Part shown: piece by piece, positions 37,401-43,854 of the stretch
How the letters are laid out: every line of letters starts with the position of its first letter
Position numbering within the stretch: the first letter of the stretch is position 1
Assembly (NCBI GenBank): GCA_902799905.1
Contig: CADCCB010000053.1
Location: 1 to 43,854, forward strand
Direction of reading: 5' to 3'
Length of the DNA stretch: 43,854 nt
From: an uncultured Prevotellaceae bacterium
Lineage (GTDB): Bacteria > Bacteroidota > Bacteroidia > Bacteroidales > Bacteroidaceae
Position numbers and translations under genes: made by a program
Notes under the pieces: generated by a model
The model's database searches: none
The model's input: the letters and a program-made list of their open reading frames with translations, nothing else
Told to the model about the DNA's origin: nothing

Positions 37401-40400
37401 CGATTGCCAAGGAAATCACCATCGACCAGTATCACGATCTGCCCGACCGCGAGGCGGCTTACTACGAGTTGAACTACACCTGTACGAAGGAATGTCAGGA
37501 CAAACACGGAACGACCTATCGTCCAGCAGACCCCGAAAATCCCAGCTCAAAGGCAGCAACCATTACGGCCGATGATATGCTGGACTATTTCCTCGTATAT
37601 AACGAAAGCACTAAGACCTATAGCTCATACGAATACGGAGGAAAGGCTGTCCTCGTTTGGAACTCAACCCAGGAGGCATGGGAGCCCAATTCCGATGCCG
37701 GCTATTGGGTAGAGAGCGGTGTGCTGCCCGTCTATGCCGGTCGCCTGATGAACAGTATTCAGCGTGCCGACTTCTGCGGTGTGTTCGGAAGCCGTATGGT
37801 GATGCAGGGTGCACAGGACCGAGTGCCTGAGGAGGCCGACTATACCAACTACACCATCAACCGTGTGCGCGAGGTGTCGCTGAACAAAAAGGCATCTACG
37901 GCGCCCGGTGACGCAACGGTACACGGCAACTACTTCGGCATCTACAACGTGGTGAACTATCTGGGTGCGCTTACCAGCGACGTGCATTTCTCCGATGTGC
38001 GTAAGACCGACAATGCCAATACCGATCTCTATGGTCCGGAAATTAATGAAGAAACGGGCAATCCTGTTGGAGACGACCTGACCTATTACGATTGGAAGAA
38101 GAAACACATCAAGGATAAGACCCGCAACAACGCTAGCAGCCACAACAAGGTGGCGCTCGCCTCGGGTGTCTATCTGGAAATCACCACCGAGAAGAGTACA
38201 GGCACCGATTTGTATGAGAAGGACTGGGGGCCTATCACGGGTGTCGTGGAACTCGACCTCATCAATGTCTCTCCGGGTATCGGTGGCGGCTTCGTCTATG
38301 CGAAGAACATACACGGCATACCGAGTTCGAGAAGTGCGGGGAACACCACGCTGACAAAACTGAACGAAACGGCTGTTACCCAGTGGGATTATACGTATGA
38401 TACGACGGATGATGCCGATCATCAGATGGAGTGGGAGAGTTCGGGTAACTTCGTGCATAGCACGCAGACCATTATCGACGACTGCTACAACATCAGCAAC
38501 AGATATTATGGCGAAGGCAAGATGCCGGCTCACTTCTGGTATATCAAGGGTTCTACGTATGTCTACGACCAGTATATCTCGGCCTTTACCGGTCAGTCTA
38601 ACGCCTACAGCGAAGTTGTTGATATCCCGCTGACCATCGCCGCTGCCTCACATGGTAGGATGAAACTGCTGAACGTGATGCCAAACCGCTATGCCTACTA
38701 TGCAAAGCCGGGCGAAGAATTGGGCGATGGCAAGAAGATGATTATCAATGGAAATACTTACTATAAGAACGACCCCATCAGTTACTGGGATTGGTATCTG
38801 CTGAGCAAATATGAAAAGGAGTTGTTCGTAGAAAAGACCTATACGAACTGTATTACCTGTAAGATAGACGGTGTGGAATACGCCGCCGGCACCTACGTCA
38901 TGACCGATACGCAGTTCGCCACTTACAAGGGTACAACCCATACTTATACCGATGCTGACAATAAGCCCATCAAGGATGCCGATGACCAGGAAGTAGATGA
39001 CAACTACGTCTTCCGCGAGTCTAACAACGTCAGCCACGACAAGGGCTATATCCTGACCTACGAGGTGAACAACCCCAGCCAGTGGGACAACTGGTACACA
39101 CCGAAGTCGGATGCAACAGAAGGCGGCAAGATTACCCTTGCTGCATACGAAGTGAAAGATGTTGCTGGCAAGGCACTCTATGAGGACGGTCCTACCTATC
39201 ATCTGAAGGCCGAAACAGGAAGCACTATGCTAGGACAGAGCGAATATGAGTATGGTGACCTCATCCCAGAGGCCGTCCAGACGACGTATACAACAGCATA
39301 TAGTAAACTCACTACAGAGCAGAAAGCCGCTCTTGCCACCCAGGCCACCTTCGAGATGGCGTATATCGTGAAGAATAAGATTACCATTCCTGGTGCTTCT
39401 AGTGATTCCTACTACAATGTGGGTACAACAGTACCTGCTTCCTTCGGCACAAATGCTGCTTATAGCAGCTCCTGCGAAAAGGCCTATATCTGCACCAAAA
39501 CCATCGAGATTACCAAGGATGACGTCATCTACAAAGACTCGAAGATGAAGAAGTCGGAGGCGGAATCTTATGTCACCGACGTGAACACAAAGATAGAAGC
39601 CCTTCTTGGAATCAGTGATGCGGACAATATCACAACTTCACAAATAGAAGCTCTGTCTGCTGAGAACAAGAAACTGCTAAATCAGTTACTGACGCTGAAG
39701 AGTGATCTCCAGACCTATCTCGTTCAGGCTTACTTCTGCACCAGTGAACCTGCCGTTGTGGCAGGGGATCCTGTACATTATTACTATGGCGGCAACTACT
39801 ATGAGGCCGGTCATAACTACCGTGGATTGGAGGCATGGAGTTCGATGTCGGCAGCCGACCGTGCGAAGTTCGATTTCAACTACGATGCCCTCGACCTGCT
39901 CATCGATCCTCTCTACAGCAAAAATTCAGCAGGTGAAATTGTACATCCAGAGGGTCAGAAGTACCAGTACGACTCTGCTGCAGGAACCTCTGCTGCTGCC
40001 GAAGCCAATAAAGCCCACTACTCGCTTGAGACGGCTGTCGATTACACGGCAGAATACAATAGCACCAGCCCTTCGTCGACCTTGACGAATACGGTTACAG
40101 TTAAGCGTAATGGTGCATCCATTACCACAAACGTATTGCAGAAGGGTGACGAACTCAACCGCGACGAATTCGAGGATAAGCTGGTTAACGAGCAGCGCCA
40201 CTACTCTACCATCGCGGTGAAAGATGCAGGCACATACTATGTGGTGAACACGCCATTCCAGATCGGTAGTACACCTTATGCCATCGGTGAGACGATTAGC
40301 AGTGAGACCTACACCAGTCTGACCACAACAGAACAGGGTTATGTCACCCCTCTCACGTTTGGAGAAAGCGATAAGAACACGAATTTCTACTATTGTCGCG

Positions 40401-43400
40401 AGGCCTATACTATAACAACTGAAAATAAGGTGAAGAGTATCAAGGGTACCAACACCAACGAATATGCTAAAGATGCTACCGTTCCTATCGGAGCCATTAT
40501 CTCTGCGGAGAATGCCACAATAGATGAAGTAGCCTACACGGGTTACACCAAACTGACCAACGAGCAGAAGAATTTCACCATCCACGGCATCTCGCCCACG
40601 GAGACCTCGACACTGTACGTGAGCCGCGAGAGTGACATCTACGACCTGTCGAAGGAGAAGATCATCACCGTTATCTACCAGTACGACTACGATGAGACCG
40701 ATGCCAGCGGCAATGTGACACCAGTCAGCGAGCGCCATGTGGTGAACATCCACCTGACGTTCAAGAGCGGTGTGCCTGTCGTAGAGGATATCACCCCGCC
40801 AGAGATTGTCCTGCCGGGCGACTTCATCACGATGCGCGAGCCGGATGTGACACCTGGAGCCTATGAGGTGACCGGCGGCGGCTGGGAACTCTTTGCTACG
40901 CAACGTGATGCCGAGAGCCATACCAATGGTGTGGACTACAACCCGAACTTTGATAAACTCTACTGGTATCAGGACGAATACTATGTGGCTTACTACGCCA
41001 AGAGTTATCTGGGCCGCACCTATTCGAATGCCGTGCCCGTGAGCGTGGCCAACTACCACGACATGGCCGACGTGATGTCTGATGAATACAAGAGCCACCA
41101 CATGTACATTGACCACAAGAACGTGAAGCGCGACCCGAAGATATACATCAACGACTACAGCGCCAGCGGCAAGAACGGTCTCGACCTCTTCAAGAACCTG
41201 TATGACTTGAGTCTGCTGTCTACTCCTGCAGCATCGGGTGATTTGGAGGGTCATGCTGTCCTCGACGAACGTGTAAGGGCTGGACAGAACCTGGAGTTCT
41301 TCCTGCGCACGGATATTGAACACAGCGATGATCCGGAAACTCCAAACGAATGGACACCGATTGCCTCTGGCAGTGACCCGTGCTTCAGCGGTATATTGCA
41401 TGGTGACGGACACACCATCAGTGGTCTGGATAATTCGCTGTTTGGCAAGCTCTGCGGCAGTGTCTATAACCTGGGCGTGACGGGTTCGTTCACCAGTGCC
41501 GGTGTGGCTGACGAGGGTGACGGCTATGTGGAGAGCTGCTGGATTAATACTACAGCCACACCGGATGCCTCTAAGAGGGCCATCTTTGGTAACCCAAGCG
41601 CAGGCAGTGGCTATAAGCAAATCGTCAATAGCTATTATCAGGAAGGCAAGGGTTATAGTACGACTGATGTTGGTAGCCATGGACTGGCAACTCCGATGTC
41701 CGAGGATGCCTTCTACAACGGTACGGTGGCTTACGACCTGAATAACTTCTACCTGTACAAGCGCTATAGCGACAAGCGCGTGAACAGCGGATTGGCATAC
41801 CAGTACTGGAAGTTTGGTGAGACAGAGCTGCAGACTGGCTATTATGCAAGCAATGCAGACCTCTGCTCGTCTGGCTATAATGGTATCAAGTATGTTGAGG
41901 ACCGCTTCATGGACGGTGACTTCCGCTATGCGGCAGGTGAAATTCCTGAAGCAGAGGATGAACGTCACTGGCAAGAGACCATCAGTGGGTCGGGTGAAAC
42001 AGCTGTCAAGGAAGACCGCTGGTCACCCATCTGGCCTGACGACTACATCTTCTTCGGACAGAAACTGACCTACGGCTGGGCTTCCGTGGCACATCAGGAT
42101 GTGCCGACAGCCGTTGCACGTGACGGTGGTCGTCTGTCGTCGAACGATGATGCCAACCGCGTATATCGTGCTCCGGCTTACTTCCGCTCGAAGGAGATGG
42201 GCGTGGCTCACTTCAATCCTGCTGCATATCTGGCACAGAATTCATTTGACGGCACGAAGGAGGCTTATCCAGGCATGACCGCCATCGACTTTAACGGTCA
42301 TCAGCAAGGCCATGCTAAGAGTGCCTACAAGTTGGGCATGAAGGATGGATGGTTCTTCTCGCCACTGCTTGACGACGACGGCCTGATAAGTATCCAGAAC
42401 TGTGACGAGACGCAGAACCTGTTGGTATATGCTCCTGCCGCATCTGGCGCGAGCGGCTACGTCAATGCACAGACCCATGGCGTGCTGACCAGTTACTTTG
42501 TCGATCCAGCATACGTGAGCCACTACGACAACAGCGACGGCTATCGACTGGTTAGCGAAAACACCGATAATATTAACGGTCACTTGGTACAGAGCGACCT
42601 GATCGCCACCAACGACCATCTGCTCGTGGACAAGCAAGACTTCAATGCACCGCTGGCTTACACCTTCGATGCCGACCACTTGATGTGGTACCAGCGCAAG
42701 CCTGGCCTTAAGGAATATGTAGACCTCAAAACTGGATGGCAGGGCATCAGTCTGCCGTTCATCGCCGAACTCGTGACTACCGATACGAAGGGTGAGATTA
42801 CACACTTCTACGGCGGCAGTGAGACCAGCAAGAACGGTACTGGCACGAAGATTGGCCATGAGTACTGGTTGCGCGAGTTGACAAATAACGGTACGATGAC
42901 AAAGAAGAGTCCTGGCATCTTGGAGACCAACTTCCACTATCCTCTAGCAGGAGGTTCAGCCAAGGTGGTTGGCAACACCTTCCTCTGGGACTACTACTAT
43001 AAGAATAGCCCCTTGCACGACCAGAAGGATGCTAACGCTGACACCTATCTGCAGTACCAGCAGTACTACAAGACGGCACGCAACTATTCGGGCTATCCGT
43101 TCCTGACGGCTGGCATACCCTATATCCTCGGTTTGCCAGGCGACACATATTATGAGTTCGACCTCAGCGGTAAGTTCGAGGCCAAACACACGGCTGTGTC
43201 TGTCCCCAAACTGAGCAAGCAGGTCATCACATTCGCTTCCAACAAGGCTGCTGCTATCGGTGTGAGTGACGACGAGATGGCAGATGCAACAGTGAAATAT
43301 AATGATACTGAGTACACCTTCAGGCCCAGTTACATGAACATGGGACTGAAAACTGGCATGGAAGGCAAGGACTATTACACATTGAAGCCCGACTATGACA

Positions 43401-43792
43401 ACAACGGTGACGGTGTGGCAGACTATAGTGCCTTTGAAAAGGTAAAGGAATCCGACGATGTTGTCATGGTCAATGCCTTCCGTCCTTACTTCTCCACTCC
43501 TACTCCTTCTCCAAGCAGGATGAGTACGGCCAGGGCAATTGTCTTCGGTGGCGATTACGACGGACTGATTGACGAACCGCTCTCAGTGATTGACGGCACG
43601 CTGGAAATCTATTCAAAGGATCATAAGATTATCGCTACGTCACACCTCAAGGAACCAGTGACTATCTGGATCATGAATGTGGGTGGCATCACGCTTGCCA
43701 ACTATGTCCTGCAGCCAGGCGAGACTCAAGAAACCCGCGTCCAGAATACTGGCGTATACATCGTGAACAAGAAGAAACTGTTAGTCAAATAA
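31469..43792 (+). CDS. Giant secreted YGGG-repeat protein with type IX-like C-terminal tail
   Basis: The gene encodes 4107 residues. The signal peptide ends AQG at residue 20. From about residue 28 to 1955 the chain is built of about 38 units centred on (V/I/L)(Y/F)GG(G/N/S), mostly followed by G-x-V or N-x-A-D and spaced roughly 50 residues apart, as expected of a right-handed beta solenoid. Residues ~2000-3100 hold less regular beta domains with recurring YxxLTxEQK segments (near 2611, 2947 and 3026). An Ig-like stretch (~3107-3192) and a GLUG-like strand pair (SGILHGDGHTISGL near 3308) follow. The last ~67 residues (EIYSKDHKIIATSH ... GVYIVNKKKLLVK) resemble type IX secretion sorting domains. 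It is probably a very long surface adhesin made with the pilus. No catalytic motif is seen; ligand unknown. Confidence 0.85.
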   Translation: MKRVITILILGLLGTIVAQGQIKIGGNVYGGGNQAVVKGTTSVTVKAGDIGAVLDSEASRPLEDPKGKVFGGARMANVGGYSYVHIDGEHATDYILVNHVYGGNDIAGQVGTAKALNISMPADSLTAIKRDPALHPEDATDPKRNSIDDTFNSYVRLSTKTDGEGNPAADAKKVYIGQLFGGGNGEYDYEQTSGPGAGKVTHTIYSKSDKNHSNPVVQLVTDEGEVGFQLPEQDKTYLEVLGGSIVYGYGGGNNSTVKTQNVIHYDNPSAVVNHILASTSEETKGQEADATIYTAYAASIAAGTPVMPSGYEDLLSTVRFKEMGINTTFSQPSSDEFQVGRFFGGNNLAEMHIRPTWNLLSGKIRNLYSGGNRGAMTSPEGLLLEIKEYSTLVVDNLYGGCRMADVMPTVNGAYVPCTNLLGYKFPDGFSARVRVLGGDIKNIYGGNDVTGTVYGGNAIGLYTSIRGDVYGGGNGAYPYTDNEQLADDDTFGDFYYDPGSSSAAALKAFRPNAEQVSIRLHGTEATPTLIKGSVFLGGNCASLATKVANPKVELKMSSYVTVNNVFLGNNGAGMIDPDYLQIYAGGIDENGAYVASGGTDFSTMDLTNPSMMADYMDAVTMTLHPSIVFDKKTNGDPDDYIDFSSNVGSFYCGGNVGSMGIAGKNTYRIDRGLNIFEKFVGGCNNADVAEGTYNAAFKGGVLGSEDERTDYTDGGKIKDRVEINFENLTMTPKRWNSAGDDLEWNTHKWGDVYTAVEAGTILTSGEKYYTSDRGAGEFSSDGTEIADGTNYFFKEDEQGFYEVDAVGTDSGRRLLGGNIYGGCYNSGHVNGNVIININEDVIRKDEIFGAGNSTVELEDQRDDLEAVAMSVFGAGHGEYTEIWGSTTVNHNNGYAFQIYGGGEQGVVGKPRDVVDEHGIVTGEEYYFDPAFSSTVNLNGATAIYSDEGTAEDLAETEYIYGGGNEGDVCGNTYVNLGNGRIYDAFGGASNADILGHAEVIIGRQPNGSGGYKSGFPWIRDIVYGGNDFGGEIHGAYEDGFDYTSRIRDYETYKTQMHGYAEGKHDYMLKASSYVEYLQGRVDTIFGGSYGNYDYTDTKTYGVGNKMPRQESAFVNLRPVSNDRNRINGVFGAGTGYPANREDDKAQDHSYVLVDLTDENNEGFKNMVVFGSGSYNGLGMRENVFAPGFDLDKASAVIDLLHGEIRNVYGGSYREGNTARTVVNVPTESTIKVQNIFGGAYGLRILPPCDVIQTNVNYKNTSENAVVTGAIYGGNNNQRRSIFTNVNISSPVWSDKEAGYLAKVYGAGKGFNSWSEHTHVELLSGAKVYEVYGGGEMGHVLNAESVQKYMQTNKDKPSVNIAEEAPWDDPARWDGGVGTGTVKTTKLHEDDEKTIKEEWDQAWIDAWTLGDYYTPNADFNNYFDTFAALRSTSLVRKAEIDERDYSAYSDEEKAKRQYIYNTNVIINEGAEVVNYAYGGGYGSGASPLSGDVWGHTYIALLGGKVNKDIYAACTAGSVDDAFAVVGPYHKSDNPFGFTASATAYIKGGSCRNVYGGGWEGNVGVHYGEISTPVTGPDRVKGTSDDDKPGETYVVIGDLNGSSFTSGIPTVQRNAYGGGEGGAVYGTANVKLNNGYIGYEYKDKKYVEKIEDDTKETPNTLLTDAGNLFGGGYIDNSTVDKTKVILNGGVVRNSVFGGGEIAAIGRGDMKAKVSGSGYELNDIYRPGKTNVEMYEGHVQRNVYGGGRGYDNLGRVGSLNCAGYVFGQTEVHIHGGEIGTVSGVADGDGNVFGGGDIGVVYSAYENADGTFGRGKKIGTRYDGIEHSKGYYYKYENDSYLPGYPLTEDCKVVVEPMLQVLNSVTIDGHDYAPGQFVPIDTLNTLKDKNTDVSKWSCLDQTGIIIHNAVFAGGNANPGSVTTGANINTVFGNATASINDVFHRDMITLGTRHTGGLYGDGNLTLVDGYRELNITNYGTDYYSIAKEITIDQYHDLPDREAAYYELNYTCTKECQDKHGTTYRPADPENPSSKAATITADDMLDYFLVYNESTKTYSSYEYGGKAVLVWNSTQEAWEPNSDAGYWVESGVLPVYAGRLMNSIQRADFCGVFGSRMVMQGAQDRVPEEADYTNYTINRVREVSLNKKASTAPGDATVHGNYFGIYNVVNYLGALTSDVHFSDVRKTDNANTDLYGPEINEETGNPVGDDLTYYDWKKKHIKDKTRNNASSHNKVALASGVYLEITTEKSTGTDLYEKDWGPITGVVELDLINVSPGIGGGFVYAKNIHGIPSSRSAGNTTLTKLNETAVTQWDYTYDTTDDADHQMEWESSGNFVHSTQTIIDDCYNISNRYYGEGKMPAHFWYIKGSTYVYDQYISAFTGQSNAYSEVVDIPLTIAAASHGRMKLLNVMPNRYAYYAKPGEELGDGKKMIINGNTYYKNDPISYWDWYLLSKYEKELFVEKTYTNCITCKIDGVEYAAGTYVMTDTQFATYKGTTHTYTDADNKPIKDADDQEVDDNYVFRESNNVSHDKGYILTYEVNNPSQWDNWYTPKSDATEGGKITLAAYEVKDVAGKALYEDGPTYHLKAETGSTMLGQSEYEYGDLIPEAVQTTYTTAYSKLTTEQKAALATQATFEMAYIVKNKITIPGASSDSYYNVGTTVPASFGTNAAYSSSCEKAYICTKTIEITKDDVIYKDSKMKKSEAESYVTDVNTKIEALLGISDADNITTSQIEALSAENKKLLNQLLTLKSDLQTYLVQAYFCTSEPAVVAGDPVHYYYGGNYYEAGHNYRGLEAWSSMSAADRAKFDFNYDALDLLIDPLYSKNSAGEIVHPEGQKYQYDSAAGTSAAAEANKAHYSLETAVDYTAEYNSTSPSSTLTNTVTVKRNGASITTNVLQKGDELNRDEFEDKLVNEQRHYSTIAVKDAGTYYVVNTPFQIGSTPYAIGETISSETYTSLTTTEQGYVTPLTFGESDKNTNFYYCREAYTITTENKVKSIKGTNTNEYAKDATVPIGAIISAENATIDEVAYTGYTKLTNEQKNFTIHGISPTETSTLYVSRESDIYDLSKEKIITVIYQYDYDETDASGNVTPVSERHVVNIHLTFKSGVPVVEDITPPEIVLPGDFITMREPDVTPGAYEVTGGGWELFATQRDAESHTNGVDYNPNFDKLYWYQDEYYVAYYAKSYLGRTYSNAVPVSVANYHDMADVMSDEYKSHHMYIDHKNVKRDPKIYINDYSASGKNGLDLFKNLYDLSLLSTPAASGDLEGHAVLDERVRAGQNLEFFLRTDIEHSDDPETPNEWTPIASGSDPCFSGILHGDGHTISGLDNSLFGKLCGSVYNLGVTGSFTSAGVADEGDGYVESCWINTTATPDASKRAIFGNPSAGSGYKQIVNSYYQEGKGYSTTDVGSHGLATPMSEDAFYNGTVAYDLNNFYLYKRYSDKRVNSGLAYQYWKFGETELQTGYYASNADLCSSGYNGIKYVEDRFMDGDFRYAAGEIPEAEDERHWQETISGSGETAVKEDRWSPIWPDDYIFFGQKLTYGWASVAHQDVPTAVARDGGRLSSNDDANRVYRAPAYFRSKEMGVAHFNPAAYLAQNSFDGTKEAYPGMTAIDFNGHQQGHAKSAYKLGMKDGWFFSPLLDDDGLISIQNCDETQNLLVYAPAASGASGYVNAQTHGVLTSYFVDPAYVSHYDNSDGYRLVSENTDNINGHLVQSDLIATNDHLLVDKQDFNAPLAYTFDADHLMWYQRKPGLKEYVDLKTGWQGISLPFIAELVTTDTKGEITHFYGGSETSKNGTGTKIGHEYWLRELTNNGTMTKKSPGILETNFHYPLAGGSAKVVGNTFLWDYYYKNSPLHDQKDANADTYLQYQQYYKTARNYSGYPFLTAGIPYILGLPGDTYYEFDLSGKFEAKHTAVSVPKLSKQVITFASNKAAAIGVSDDEMADATVKYNDTEYTFRPSYMNMGLKTGMEGKDYYTLKPDYDNNGDGVADYSAFEKVKESDDVVMVNAFRPYFSTPTPSPSRMSTARAIVFGGDYDGLIDEPLSVIDGTLEIYSKDHKIIATSHLKEPVTIWIMNVGGITLANYVLQPGETQETRVQNTGVYIVNKKKLLVK

Positions 43793-43854
43793 TGAGTATA
43801 ATGCAAGAAACGATAAAAAACATTAATAGGAGCAAAAAGTTACCTTTGGGTAAG
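43792..43854 (+). CDS. 5' end of an unidentified gene (partial)
   Basis: ATG at 43792-43794 shares its A with the TAA stop of the giant gene, and the frame (MSIMQETIKNINRSKKLPLGK) stays open to the window edge. ATG 43801 is an alternative start. There is no signal peptide in the visible 21 residues, so the product may be cytoplasmic. The overlap suggests it belongs to the same transcript as the giant gene. Too short to identify. Confidence 0.45.
   Translation, partial: MSIMQETIKNINRSKKLPLGK

Noticed and set aside
35624-37507. 627-residue minus-strand frame inside the second giant gene
   Set aside because: A shadow of the YGGG repeat coding on the plus strand; the product is made of T/I/V-rich repeats with no start context or motif.

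Overview
The window comes from a member of the Bacteroidales, most likely Prevotella or a close relative (Segatella, Xylanibacter). This rests on six FimA/Mfa1-like fimbrillin lipoproteins, a DUF3868/OmpA/DUF3575-type and a DUF5119-type pilus companion, C-terminal tails like type IX secretion signals, a TATCTTTG promoter box of the Bacteroidetes type, absence of strong Shine-Dalgarno sequences, and a fragment of a Bacteroides-type IS1380-family transposase. These assignments come from reading motifs by eye; no database search was run.

Layout: 1-455 holds remnants of insertion sequences and the leader of the first giant gene. 456-13193 encodes a secreted 4245-residue surface protein with five GLUG-like modules, a fibronectin-like region, two carboxypeptidase-regulatory-like domains and two LamG-like domains. 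A small lipoprotein gene follows 4 bases later (13198-13959) and shares a duplicated domain with the giant's C-terminus. 13960-14277 contains a decayed gene fragment and a promoter.

14278-31170 is a type V pilus (fimbrillin) locus, all on the plus strand. It runs: OmpA-like outer-membrane protein, DUF5119-type lipoprotein, two large tandem fimbrillins (probable stalk subunits), then four further fimbrillin-family lipoproteins (probable minor or tip subunits). Two genes with PD-(D/E)XK nuclease signatures sit among them: a GxxExxY protein at 17792-18220 and an AAA-like ATPase with a C-terminal nuclease domain at 23695-25263. 31469-43792 encodes a second giant secreted protein of 4107 residues. 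Its first half is an array of about 38 Tyr/Phe-Gly-Gly units, and it ends in a type IX-like tail. A further gene begins at 43792, overlapping its stop codon, and runs off the window.

The gaps between cassettes from 16021 to 31468 carry related AT-rich repeats. Into these, two GC-rich hairpin modules are inserted again and again: L, 32 bases, and R, 44 bases. They occur separately or joined as an 82-base composite element. A separate array of 22-base hairpin units, with paired base changes that preserve the stems, follows the second stalk gene.

My working picture is a pilus and adhesin island built of cassettes separated by homologous repeats, bracketed by two giant surface proteins. The OmpA-like and DUF5119 proteins would serve assembly or anchoring, the two large fimbrillins the shaft, and the other four the accessory or tip positions. 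Roles of individual fimbrillins, and recombination through the repeats, are inference.
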